DNA from: Acidimicrobiales bacterium
Lineage (GTDB): Bacteria > Actinomycetota > Acidimicrobiia > Acidimicrobiales > JADJXE01
Direction: 5' to 3'
Length of the DNA stretch: 64,000 bases
Assembly: GCA_016716005.1 (NCBI GenBank)
Contig: JADJXE010000001.1
Location: 509,001 to 573,000, forward strand
Each line of letters starts with the position of its first letter. The stretch's first letter is position 1. The notes beneath the pieces were generated by a model that saw nothing but the letters and a program-made list of their open reading frames with translations, was not told the DNA's origin and searched no databases. A program made the position numbers and the translations under genes. Positions 17,007 to 25,045 of the stretch are shown here, piece after piece.

Positions 17007-17501
17007 TCAGCCCGATGGCTGCCCCGACGGCTGGCCCGGCCCCTCCGCCGGGCCGCCGGCCACCAGGGCGAGCAGCCGCGGGCGGGAGCGCTCGATCTCG
17101 TCGCCCAGCATCCGCTCGATCAGGGGCCCCCACAGGGAGCCCCCGTAGTGCAGGTGCATGGTGAGGCGGCTGCCGGTGCCCGCCGGGCCGACGTCGGCGC
17201 GCAGCACCCAGGCTGCGTGGTGGCGGCCGTCGACCTCGCGGCGCTCGAACCGGACGGCGGTCGGCGCCTCGTCGACGGTGCGGACCATGCGGAGGCGCTT
17301 CGATCGTGCCAGCGGGCCGAGACGCCCCCGCAGGTCGACGCTCCACGCCGGGCCTGGGTCACCGGCGTCCGCCTCCACCGAGGTCGCTCGGGGCACGATG
17401 TCCAGCCACGCCGGGTACCTGGCCAGATCCTCGACCCACGCGAACAGCGTGGCCGGGTCGCAGGGCGCCGCCAGGGTCGCCGTCACGTCCATCGGCGCCA
17501 T
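17007..17501 (-). CDS. SRPBCC (START-like) family protein
   Basis: This 164-residue protein opens with the typical polyketide cyclase/START pattern: VTATLAAPCDPATLFAWVEDLARYPAWLD, followed by alternating beta strands (RLRMVRTVDEAPTAVRFERREVDG, RLTMHLHYGG) and a C-terminal helix. Members bind hydrophobic ligands; many actinobacterial ones have no known function. The C-terminus ends in a short Gly/Gln/Pro/Ser tail (GQPSGQPSG). ATG 17501 and ATG 17492 are both possible; the second begins right at the domain. It is convergent with the ABC ATPase gene. Confidence 0.82.
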   Translation of the reverse strand: MAPMDVTATLAAPCDPATLFAWVEDLARYPAWLDIVPRATSVEADAGDPGPAWSVDLRGRLGPLARSKRLRMVRTVDEAPTAVRFERREVDGRHHAAWVLRADVGPAGTGSRLTMHLHYGGSLWGPLIERMLGDEIERSRPRLLALVAGGPAEGPGQPSGQPSG

Positions 17502-17546
17502 GATGGCCGCCTCCGCGGCGATGTCGCAGATCGGGCGGCCGGCCGC

Positions 17547-18344
17547 TCAGGTGCGGCGCAGGTCGCGCGCGACGAGCACGCCGCCGGTGACCCCGACGGC
17601 AGCCAGCAGCACGGCCAGGGCGGCCCAGCCCACCGAGGGCCCCCCGCCCCCGTCGCCGGTGTCGATGGCCTGCTGGTCGTCCGGCGGCGTCGACGAGCCG
17701 GTCGAGTCCGCCGACGAGCTGGTGGTGGGCCCGACGCTCGTGCTGGTGGTGCCGGTGCTCGACGTGGTGCCTCCCGGCACCGACGTCACCACCGAGGTGG
17801 TGGCACCGATCGACGTGGCCGGCCCACCCCCGCCCGTGCCCGGAACCGTCGCGGTGGTCGCCGGCCGTGACGTCACCACCACCGTCGTCGGCGGGCGCGA
17901 GGTGGTGACCGACGTGGTCGGCGGGCGCGACGTGGTGACCGAGGTGGTCGGCGGGCGCGACGTGGTGGGGGGAACCGTGGAGGGCGCCGCCGTGGTGGGC
18001 GCGGCCGTGGTGGAGGGCGGCTCGAGGGTGGTGGTCGTGGCCGCCGACGGATCCGGCACGTAGCGTCGGGCTGCGCAGTCCCACCGGTAGCCCTGGTCGA
18101 GGACGGTCTGGACCCGTGCCTGGCGATAGGCGGCCGTGGCGCACGTGGACGTGGCGATGCACTCGTCCTCCAGCGCCAGGAGGGCGGCGGCCACGGCCCG
18201 GTCGTCGTCGGCGATCACGTCGACCGCGGCCTGGGCGAACGGGTCGGTGAGCGGGTTGCAGGTCTGCGCGCCGGCACGGGCCGCGAGGAGCAGCACGAGC
18301 ACGAGGGCGGTGGCGAGCAGCGCGGCGCGCCGTGCGAGCCACAC
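17547..18344 (-). CDS. Secreted, C-terminally anchored Thr/Pro-rich protein
   Basis: No family recognised. The 265-residue protein has a signal peptide (about 1-25, ending AGA), a small helical N-terminal domain with four cysteines (TCNPLTD, DECIATSTC, WDCAARRY), a long Thr/Ser/Pro/Val linker (about 100-225) with a repeated RPPTTSVTTS unit, and a C-terminal transmembrane helix with a basic tail (VARDLRRT). This is the design of a surface protein held out from the membrane by a probably glycosylated stalk. GTG 18344 is chosen because it lies 2 bases after the stop of the upstream small gene, suggesting coupling. No LPXTG sorting motif is present. Confidence 0.7.
   Translation of the reverse strand: MWLARRAALLATALVLVLLLAARAGAQTCNPLTDPFAQAAVDVIADDDRAVAAALLALEDECIATSTCATAAYRQARVQTVLDQGYRWDCAARRYVPDPSAATTTTLEPPSTTAAPTTAAPSTVPPTTSRPPTTSVTTSRPPTTSVTTSRPPTTVVVTSRPATTATVPGTGGGGPATSIGATTSVVTSVPGGTTSSTGTTSTSVGPTTSSSADSTGSSTPPDDQQAIDTGDGGGGPSVGWAALAVLLAAVGVTGGVLVARDLRRT
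17887..17976 (-). repeat. 30-bp in-frame tandem repeat in the stalk region
   Basis: Three nearly identical 30-base units begin at 17887, 17917 and 17947. They encode the RPPTTSVTTS decapeptide repeat of the Thr/Pro stalk. The last unit diverges in its final bases. Confidence 0.75.
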
Positions 18345-18346
18345 GA

Positions 18347-18541
18347 TCAGGCCTGCGCCGCCGCCCGGAGCAGCTCGGCCAGCCGTTCGGCGTCGGACGG
18401 GGCCAGCCACACCTCGAAGGGCTCGCGGCCGGCCCCGGCCAGCTCCAGGTGCACCACGGCACCCTGGCGGCCCACGGCGACCCGGTCGCCACCGTCGGCG
18501 GCCACGGCCCCGACCGGCAGGATGTCGTCGAAGTCGGCCAT
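18347..18541 (-). CDS. Small conserved protein, function unknown
   Basis: This 64-residue protein begins MADFDDILPVG and contains a beta-rich middle (VHLELAG, FEVWLAPSD) and a helical end (AERLAELLRAAAQA). No known motif. It has a strong case as a gene: a TAGGTT -10-like hexamer 8 bases before the ATG, protein-like composition, and a stop codon 2 bases before the start of the anchored surface protein gene, implying an operon. The small size and lack of a signal peptide suggest a cytoplasmic role. Confidence 0.65.
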   Translation of the reverse strand: MADFDDILPVGAVAADGGDRVAVGRQGAVVHLELAGAGREPFEVWLAPSDAERLAELLRAAAQA

Positions 18542-18549
18542 CGGGTGCC

Positions 18550-18555
18550 AACCTA
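18550..18555 (-). promoter_or_regulatory. Putative -10 element of the 18541 operon (leaderless)
   Basis: Minus-strand TAGGTT with 8 bases to ATG 18541; there is no ribosome site between them. Confidence 0.45.
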
Positions 18556-18618
18556 CCGTTCGGACCGCCGTGGCCCGGGACCCCCGGCCGAGCGGCAACC
18601 GAGACCGACGGGAGGGCG

Positions 18619-18993
18619 ATGGACCGCGAGACCGGCTACGTGGGCGACTTCGGCGAGTCGGGACACCTCCTGTCGCCCGAGCCCCTGCCCGACGACGACC
18701 GTCCGAGCGGGCCGCCACCGGGCGCCCCGCCGGCCCCGGGCGCGGCCCCGTCCGCCGGGTCACCGCCCCTCGCCCCCGACGCGCCGCCGGCGGGCCCCGC
18801 CGTCGCGACGGCCACCGACGAGGAGACCGGCGACGACGGCTCGGCCGACCAGGACGAGTACGTCGGCCGGGCCGAGCGCCGCCGGGCCTCCCGCTCCGAG
18901 CCCGTGCTGTCGTGGCGGGGCTGGCTGGGCGTGGCCCTGCTCGTGCTGGCCGGGATCGGCTTCCTGGTGCTGCTGGTGCGCGTCGGCCGCTGA
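18619..18993 (+). CDS. Tail-anchored Pro-rich membrane protein, function unknown
   Basis: This 124-residue protein has an acidic start (DRETGYVGDFGESGHLLSPE), a Pro/Ala/Gly-rich disordered middle, an acidic patch, an Arg-rich segment (RAERRRASR) and one C-terminal transmembrane helix (about 102-121) ending in RVGR. This is a tail-anchor layout with the bulk in the cytoplasm. The ribosome site GGGAGGG lies just before ATG 18619. It is convergent with the penicillin acylase fusion, with 3 bases between the stops. No function can be assigned. Confidence 0.65.
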   Translation: MDRETGYVGDFGESGHLLSPEPLPDDDRPSGPPPGAPPAPGAAPSAGSPPLAPDAPPAGPAVATATDEETGDDGSADQDEYVGRAERRRASRSEPVLSWRGWLGVALLVLAGIGFLVLLVRVGR

Positions 18994-18996
18994 CCC

Positions 18997-21900
18997 TCAG
19001 CGGCGAAGGGCGCTCTCGAGCTCGGAGGCGACCGCCGGGTCGACCGCCCGGGAGCCGCCGATCACGGTGGCGACCGCCGGCTGCAGGGCCGCCAGCTCGT
19101 CCCACACCGGGTCGGGCAGGGTGGTGCGCCGGGTGAGCAGCATCGGCCCGCCCCGCAGGGCCGCGGGCACCCCGCCGGTGAGGGCGTCGGCGAACCCCTC
19201 GCCGGTCGCCACCCACACGCCCGTTGCCGGCGCCGAGAAGAACGCCTCGGCCACCGCGGCCGAGGTGGCGTAGCGGTCGGCCCCGCTGACCCGCCGCACC
19301 GGCGCGGTGGCGGTCAGCTCGGACGCCACCGCCTCGGACACCGCGGCCGGGCCCCCCAGGACGACGATCTGCTCCGGCGCCAGCCGGATCAGCTCCTGCA
19401 GCACGACGTCGGGAACGGCCCCGGGCTCCACGAGCAGCACGGGGCCACCGCCGCGCGCCGCCGCCACCCCACCGGTGAGGGCGTCGGCGAACGAGGTCCC
19501 GGTGGCCACGAACGCCACGGGCGCGCCGTCCGGGAACGTGGCCGCCGACACGGCCGCCGCCGTCGCGTAGCGGTCGGAGCCGGCCACCCGGGTGACCTCA
19601 CCACCGGTGAAGCCCCGCAGCTCGCCGAGCACGGCGTCCGACACCGCCGCGGTGCCCCCGAGCACCACGATGCGCCCCGGCCGCAGCCGCGTGAGCTCGT
19701 CGGCCGTGGTGGCCGGCACCTCGCCCGGCCGGACCAGGAGCAGGGGCCCACCGCCGCGGGCCGCGGCCACCTGGCCGGTGATGGCGTCGGCGAAGCCCTC
19801 GCCGCTGGTGACGAAGGCCACGGGGACGCCAGGAGCGAAGGCTGCGGCCGACACCGCGGCGGCCGTGGCGTAGCGATCCCCGCCGGCGAGCCGCACCGGC
19901 GCGGCGCGCACGTCGAGGAACTGGGCCTTGTAGCGGAAGTCGTCGTAGAGCTCGAGCTGGTCGTCGGTGTGGGCGGCCGTCCCGGCCGCGGTCACCAGGC
20001 CGCTCTGGCCGGGCGGCACCACGTTCACCGCGCTCACCCGCCCGGGGGCGAGCTCGAGCACCTGGTTGTACGTGCCGCGGTTGAGGAACCGGCGCTCGAT
20101 GCCCGGCAGCGCCCCGAGGGGGGTGTACGTCGTCAGCCGCACGGGCGTCAGCCAGCGGTCCGGCGGAGCGCCGCCACCCAGCACCTCCAGCGCCCGCACG
20201 GCCCCGTCGAGGGCGTCGGCGACGGCCTGCTCGATGCTCCGACCCCCGAACCAGGCATGCCGCACCGCCAGCGCGGCGCCGTCGGGCCCGACCAGCAGCC
20301 GCCACAGCACCCCGTCGGCGGCGAGCTCCACGTCGGGATCGTCGAGGCCCTCGAGCAGGGGGACCTCGAGCAGGGCCACCCACGTCCGCAGCACCGTCAC
20401 CCCCGGCGCGTCGTAGCGGCCGTCGCCGTCGGCGTCGGTGAGACGGTCGTCCCACGCGGCCACCAGATCGAGCGCCCGCGACGCCAGCGAGGACAGCGAT
20501 CCGCCCGACGCCCGGAACCGCGCGATGGCATCGAGGAGCAGCTGTCGGAAGTTGAAGCCGTCGAGGTCGGTGGTGGCCGCCTCGCGGTTGATCTCGAGCA
20601 GGTCGGAGCGGGAGATGGGGGCCTGGCCACGCACGAGCGCGTCGAGCAGCCCGACCCGCTGCGTCGGCCCGAAGGCCGGGCCGATGTCGCCGTTGGGCCA
20701 GCCGGCGATGGGCTTGTTGTTCCAGTTGACGAAGTAGCCCTGGTCCGGGTCGACGGAGTCGACGAGATCGGTGATGTTGACCAGCCCCTGCCACTCCTGC
20801 TCACCCGTGCCGAGGCGGGGGAGGCGGGGGTCGACGCCGGCCGGCCGGATGGGGAACCGGCCCGTCATCCAGTAGCCGATCCGGCCCTCGGCGTCGGCAT
20901 AGGTGAAGTTGTGGTTGCTCGGGATGACCGCGGCACCCGCTCGGAAGTCGTCGGGGCCGGTCGCCCGGTTGAAGGCCAGGAACCCGAAGATGCTGTCCAG
21001 CTCGCCCTTCCAGAAGGTCCGCTGCACGGAGACGGCCGTGTCGGTGGCCGGGTCGACGTCGACCACGGGGCCGTGCACGGTGCGGTACACGGTGGCGGTG
21101 AGGGGCGCCGAGCCGCGCACCTGGATCACCTCGGTGCGGGCCTCCATGTCCCGGTACTCGCCCTGGTACAGGTACCTGGTCGGGTTTCCCGGCTCGAGCT
21201 GCTCGATGACGTGGTCGACCACGTCGGTGCTGCCCGTGGTGCTCGACCAGGCGAAGTCGCGACCCCGCCCGATGAGCGGGAACGGCGACACCCCGGCGAA
21301 GGTCATGCCCTCGCTGTCGAAGCCCGCCCCGTGGATGCCGACCTCGAGCACGATCTGAGGCACCGTGTAGCCCATCTGGGGCCCGCCGAGCAGCAGAGCC
21401 GAGCCGTCCTCCGACATCGTCGGGCCGATCACGATGGTGTTCGAGCCACCCTTGGTGGGCACCCCGAGGGCGTCCAGCGTGTCGCGCCAGGACCCGCGCT
21501 GCGCGTCGAGCCGGGCGGCCGCGGCCCGCACGTCGGGCAGCGCCAGCCCGGTGGCCTTGGCCTCCTCCGACAGCGGGGCGGCCGGCGGGGGAGCATCGAG
21601 CACCGGGGCGGCGGCCAGGTCGAGCTCGCCGGGCGCCGTCGCGTACGCGTCGGGGTCGTCGATCCAGAGCAGGTCGTCGAACCGGGCCCAGCCGTCCTGC
21701 TCCCCGAACCGGGCGACGAGGTCCTGGAGCACGGCGAGGTTGTCGAGGTCGCGTCCACCGGTCTCGCCGAACCGGCGCACGAAGTACACCGCGGCGCGCA
21801 TCACGTCGGCGACCGTCCACGGCGCGGGCTCGACGCCCAGCGCGGCGTACTCGAGCGGGAGCATCCGGCTGCGCGCCTCGGCACTGGCCGTCGCCTCGGC

Positions 21901-22329
21901 CAGGTAGGCGTTGATGCCCGACACGTACCCGTCGAGGATCTGCTGCGCCTCGGGTTCGAGCGCCGCGTACATCGCCTGCAGCTCCTGGTCGGTGTAGCCG
22001 TCCTGCCGGGTGAACAGGTCGTCCTCGGCCGACCCCACCCCGATCTCGGCGAGCCGCCCGGCGGCCGCCCGCCGGAACACCTCGGCCTGCCACAGCCGGT
22101 CCTGGGCGGTCACGAAGCCCACCCCGTGGAACAGCGCCCTGGTCTCGTCGGCGTACACGTGCGGCACCCCGTAGTCGGTGCGGATGATCCGCACGGGGGT
22201 GCCGCCCACGTCGAGGATCGCCTCGGACTCCGCAGCCGGGGCGTCGGCGACCGCCTGGGCGTCTGCCAGCGGCGCCACCGCAGCGAGGCCCGCCACCACG
22301 ATCAGCAACGCCAGCAGCCGACGAGTCAT
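18997..22329 (-). CDS. Penicillin acylase family protein with three CWB2 repeats
   Basis: This 1110-residue exported protein joins an Ntn-hydrolase of the penicillin acylase (S45) family to a cell-wall-binding tail. A signal peptide (1-24, ending ADA) is followed by the alpha part (YGVPHVYADETRALFHGVGF, QDRLWQAEVFRR), the self-cleavage site TKGGSNTIVIG with Ser296 as predicted nucleophile, and the beta part with PSNHNFTYAD (about 473), GRIGYWMTGRFPIR and a DADGDGRYD calcium-type loop. Three CWB2 repeats follow (about 815-910, 915-1012, 1015-1110), each opening with a DRYATAAAV-like signature. It should hydrolyse amide bonds such as acyl-homoserine lactones or N-acyl amino acids at the cell surface. 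ATG 22329 has a GGGGAGG ribosome site. Confidence 0.88.
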   Translation of the reverse strand: MTRRLLALLIVVAGLAAVAPLADAQAVADAPAAESEAILDVGGTPVRIIRTDYGVPHVYADETRALFHGVGFVTAQDRLWQAEVFRRAAAGRLAEIGVGSAEDDLFTRQDGYTDQELQAMYAALEPEAQQILDGYVSGINAYLAEATASAEARSRMLPLEYAALGVEPAPWTVADVMRAAVYFVRRFGETGGRDLDNLAVLQDLVARFGEQDGWARFDDLLWIDDPDAYATAPGELDLAAAPVLDAPPPAAPLSEEAKATGLALPDVRAAAARLDAQRGSWRDTLDALGVPTKGGSNTIVIGPTMSEDGSALLLGGPQMGYTVPQIVLEVGIHGAGFDSEGMTFAGVSPFPLIGRGRDFAWSSTTGSTDVVDHVIEQLEPGNPTRYLYQGEYRDMEARTEVIQVRGSAPLTATVYRTVHGPVVDVDPATDTAVSVQRTFWKGELDSIFGFLAFNRATGPDDFRAGAAVIPSNHNFTYADAEGRIGYWMTGRFPIRPAGVDPRLPRLGTGEQEWQGLVNITDLVDSVDPDQGYFVNWNNKPIAGWPNGDIGPAFGPTQRVGLLDALVRGQAPISRSDLLEINREAATTDLDGFNFRQLLLDAIARFRASGGSLSSLASRALDLVAAWDDRLTDADGDGRYDAPGVTVLRTWVALLEVPLLEGLDDPDVELAADGVLWRLLVGPDGAALAVRHAWFGGRSIEQAVADALDGAVRALEVLGGGAPPDRWLTPVRLTTYTPLGALPGIERRFLNRGTYNQVLELAPGRVSAVNVVPPGQSGLVTAAGTAAHTDDQLELYDDFRYKAQFLDVRAAPVRLAGGDRYATAAAVSAAAFAPGVPVAFVTSGEGFADAITGQVAAARGGGPLLLVRPGEVPATTADELTRLRPGRIVVLGGTAAVSDAVLGELRGFTGGEVTRVAGSDRYATAAAVSAATFPDGAPVAFVATGTSFADALTGGVAAARGGGPVLLVEPGAVPDVVLQELIRLAPEQIVVLGGPAAVSEAVASELTATAPVRRVSGADRYATSAAVAEAFFSAPATGVWVATGEGFADALTGGVPAALRGGPMLLTRRTTLPDPVWDELAALQPAVATVIGGSRAVDPAVASELESALRR

Positions 22330-22415
22330 GGATGGCCTCCCCTGCACCACGGGCGCCGTGCGCCGCGCTCGGACGGACCCTAACCGCCACCGGGAACGGG
22401 CTCTACTCCGCGTCG

Positions 22416-23441
22416 CTACTCCCCCAGGGTCGCTGCCACCATCCGGAGCTCGTCGGGCACGAGCTGCAGGCCGCCGGTCGCCTCGGCCAGCGACACCAGC
22501 CGGACGGCGTCGCCCTGCAGCGCCGTCATCACCCCGAAGCGGCCCGCGTGCACGGCGTCGACGGCCGCCACCCCGAACCGGCTGCCGAGGAGCCGGTCGG
22601 CCGCCGTGGGCACCCCGCCCCGCTGCATGTGGCCGAGCACCGTGACCCGCGCGTCGAACCCGGTGCGCCCCCGGAGCTCGTCGCGCACCCGCTCGCCGAT
22701 GGCGCCGGAGGCGATGAAGCCCAGCTCGTCCTCGGTGACCGCGAAGTCGAGGGTCCCCTCGGCGGGCACGGCGCCCTCGGCCACGACCACGACCGACCAG
22801 GTGGGCCCCCGCCGGTGCCGGTGGCGCAGCTTGGCGGCCACCTCCGCGATGTCGAAGGGCTCCTCCGGGAACAGCACCACGTCGGCGCCACCGGCGATCC
22901 CCGCGCACACCGCGATCCAGCCGGCGTGGTGACCCATCACCTCCACGACCATCACCCGGTCGTGGCTCTCGGCGGTGGTGCGCACCCGGTCGATGGCCTC
23001 GGTGGCGATCGAGACGGCCGTGTCGAAACCCACGCTCCGGTCGGTGAGGCGGACGTCGTTGTCGATCGTCTTGGGCACGGCCACCACCGGCACGCCCGCC
23101 TCGGACACCACCCGGGCCGCACCGAGGCTGCCGTCGCCGCCGATGGCGATCAGCGCGTCCAGGCGCTCGCGCCGCACGGTCTCCAGCACCGCCTCGACCC
23201 CGCCGGGGTGCCGGTCCGGGTGGTAGCGGGCCGTGCCCAGCACCGTCCCGCCGGAGGCGAGGATGCCCCGCACCGCCGAGGCGCTGAGATCCACCACCGC
23301 CCCGTCGACTGCGCCCTTCCAGCCCTGGCGGAACCCCACCAGGTTGTGGCCGTGCTCCCCTTCCCCCCGGCGCACCACCGCCCGGATCACCGCGTTGAGG
23401 CCAGGGCAGTCACCGCCACCCGTCAGCACCCCTATGCGCAT
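22416..23441 (-). CDS. pfkA: 6-phosphofructokinase (actinobacterial group III)
   Basis: This 341-residue enzyme phosphorylates fructose-6-phosphate in glycolysis. GVLTGGGDCPGLNAVIR, IGGDGSLGAA (G104) and PKTIDND (K124, catalytic D127) align with E. coli PFK numbering. G104 points to ATP rather than pyrophosphate as phosphoryl donor, while K124 is the residue of pyrophosphate enzymes; this G104/K124 pair is typical of the ATP-using actinomycete group, so I call it ATP-dependent. MGHHAGWIA and GHMQRGG complete the site. The E. coli-type PEP/ADP allosteric site may not be kept. ATG 23441 has a strong GAGGAGG ribosome site 3-9 bases upstream. Confidence 0.92.
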   Translation of the reverse strand: MRIGVLTGGGDCPGLNAVIRAVVRRGEGEHGHNLVGFRQGWKGAVDGAVVDLSASAVRGILASGGTVLGTARYHPDRHPGGVEAVLETVRRERLDALIAIGGDGSLGAARVVSEAGVPVVAVPKTIDNDVRLTDRSVGFDTAVSIATEAIDRVRTTAESHDRVMVVEVMGHHAGWIAVCAGIAGGADVVLFPEEPFDIAEVAAKLRHRHRRGPTWSVVVVAEGAVPAEGTLDFAVTEDELGFIASGAIGERVRDELRGRTGFDARVTVLGHMQRGGVPTAADRLLGSRFGVAAVDAVHAGRFGVMTALQGDAVRLVSLAEATGGLQLVPDELRMVAATLGE

Positions 23442-23558
23442 GCCTCCTCCTCGGTCCGGCCGCGCCCCGTCTACCACTCGCGGGCGGCTCGGGCCCGACG
23501 ACCACGTGAACGGACGGGGACGCGGGCCGATGACCAGGGGGAACCGACACGGGGACGG

Positions 23559-23564
23559 TACGAT
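23559..23564 (+). promoter_or_regulatory. Putative -10 element of the CapA-like gene (leaderless)
   Basis: TACGAT ends 8 bases before GTG 23573, with no ribosome site between. Confidence 0.45.
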
Positions 23565-23572
23565 GAGCGGCC

Positions 23573-24832
23573 GTGCCCCGCCCCCAGCACCGCCGCCCCC
23601 CGGCGCGCCACCTCCGGCGCCAGGACCACACGCGCCGGCGCTTGGTGGCCACCCTCATCGGGGCCACCGTCATCGCGGCCGGCCTGACCGCCGCCGCGCT
23701 GGTGCACCCGAACCCGGCCGTCACCGACGTGGTCGCCGCCAGCGCGGGCCCGTCCTCGTCGACCGCTCCGGGCACCGACCCCGCCGCCACCGGGTCGGCG
23801 TCGCCGTCGACCGCGTCATCGGCGACGACCTCGGGGCAGGCGGCCCCCTCCGAGCCCGCCACCACGGCCGCGCCCTCGACCACCGCCGCCCCCACCACCG
23901 GGCCTCCGGCGGAGCCGGTGACCATCGCCGTGGCCGGCGACGTGCACTTCGAGGGGATGATCCGGCCGCAGCTCGACGCCAACCCGGGGGGCATGCTCTC
24001 GGCCATCGCCCCGGTCCTCGGGCAGGCCGACGTGGCCGTGGTCAACCTGGAGACCGCCATCACCACCGGCGGGACCCCGGCCCCCAAGACGTACGTGTTC
24101 CGGGCCCCGCCGAGCGCCTTCACCGCCCTCGCCGCGGCCGGCGTCGACGTGGCCAGCATGGCCAACAACCACGGCATGGACTTCGGCACCGACGGGCTCC
24201 GCGACTCGCTGGCCGCGAGCCAGCAGGCCGGCCTCCCGGTGATCGGGATCGGCGAGGACGCCGCCCGGGCCTACGCGCCCCACGTGGTGGACGTGCGCGG
24301 CCAGCGGATCGCGATCATCGGCGCGACCCAGGTGCTCGACGACAACCTGATCTCGGCGTGGACGGCCGGAGAGGGCAAGCCCGGTGTGGCCTCGGCCAAG
24401 GAGGTCGATCGCCTGGTGGGTGAGGTGCAGGCGGCCCGCCAGCAGGCCGACACGGTCGTCGTCTTCCTGCACTGGGGCATCGAGAAGGACACCTGCCCCA
24501 GCGCCGCCCAGCAGGAGCTGGCCCAGACCCTCGCCGACGCCGGTGCCGACGTGATCGTCGGCGGCCACGCCCACCGCCTCCAGGGCGCAGGGCGGCTCGG
24601 GCAGGCCTTCGTGGCGTACGGGCTCGGGAACTTCGTCTTCTACACCCCGAGCGGGCCGGGCACGAACAGCGGGGTGCTCCTGCTCACCGTCCGGGGCCGC
24701 TCGGTCGAGTCGTACCGGTGGGAGCCGGCCGTGATCTCCAACGGCGTACCCGTGCCGTTGCAGGGCGGCGCCGCCGACCAGGCCCGGGCCTCGTGGGACC
24801 AGCTCCGGAGCTGCACCAACCTCACCCCCTGA
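23573..24832 (+). CDS. CapA family protein (PGA_cap metallophosphatase fold)
   Basis: This 419-residue protein has a basic N-terminus, one membrane anchor (about 25-47), a Ser/Thr/Ala/Pro linker to about residue 115, and a CapA domain. The metallophosphoesterase-like metal motifs AGDVHFEGM, NLETAIT, MANNHGMDFG, FLHWGIEKD and GGHAHRLQG are all present. CapA proteins take part in poly-gamma-glutamate synthesis in Bacillus, but many homologues occur without capBC, as here, and their role is unknown. The domain would lie outside the membrane. GTG 23573 follows a leaderless-type promoter. The next feature is a short palindrome and the convergent tRNA. Confidence 0.88.
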   Translation: MPRPQHRRPPARHLRRQDHTRRRLVATLIGATVIAAGLTAAALVHPNPAVTDVVAASAGPSSSTAPGTDPAATGSASPSTASSATTSGQAAPSEPATTAAPSTTAAPTTGPPAEPVTIAVAGDVHFEGMIRPQLDANPGGMLSAIAPVLGQADVAVVNLETAITTGGTPAPKTYVFRAPPSAFTALAAAGVDVASMANNHGMDFGTDGLRDSLAASQQAGLPVIGIGEDAARAYAPHVVDVRGQRIAIIGATQVLDDNLISAWTAGEGKPGVASAKEVDRLVGEVQAARQQADTVVVFLHWGIEKDTCPSAAQQELAQTLADAGADVIVGGHAHRLQGAGRLGQAFVAYGLGNFVFYTPSGPGTNSGVLLLTVRGRSVESYRWEPAVISNGVPVPLQGGAADQARASWDQLRSCTNLTP

Positions 24833-24900
24833 TCCCGGCATGCGGGCGGGTGACGAGCCCAGCTCACGGCCCTGCCGCTGCGGTTCGACCCCACCCGCCG

Positions 24901-24916
24901 CCCCAGGTACCTGGGG
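24901..24916. terminator. Palindrome CCCCAGGTACCTGGGG, likely terminator
   Basis: A perfect 16-base palindrome (6-bp stem, GTAC loop) lies 68 bases after the CapA stop and 5 bases beyond the tRNA 3' end on the other strand. On the plus strand it is followed by TCTT, a weak U-run. It may serve both convergent transcripts. Confidence 0.45.
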
Positions 24917-24921
24917 TCTTG

Positions 24922-24998
24922 TGGTGGGCGCTACAGGACTCGAACCTGTGACCTCAGCCGTGTGAAGGCTGCGCTCTAACCAACTGAGCCAAGCGCCC
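24922..24998 (-). tRNA. tRNA-Val (anticodon CAC)
   Basis: The minus strand folds as a full cloverleaf of 77 nt including an encoded CCA. The acceptor stem is GGGCGCT/AGCGCCC with discriminator A, the D-arm contains GGCTCAGTTGGTTAGAGC, the anticodon stem-loop is CAGCC-TTCACAC-GGCTG, and the T-arm contains GGTTCGAGTCC. The anticodon CAC at 34-36 reads GTG, a heavily used Val codon in this GC-rich genome. No intron or odd base is seen. Confidence 0.96.
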
Positions 24999-25045
24999 GG
25001 AGCGGGGTGAACTGTAGCCGCGACGGCATGCCGGGCGGACCCCGA

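Noticed and set aside
17887..17976. Regular short repeats as a possible CRISPR array
   Set aside because: The 30-base units are directly adjacent without spacers and encode an in-frame Thr/Pro repeat in a surface protein.
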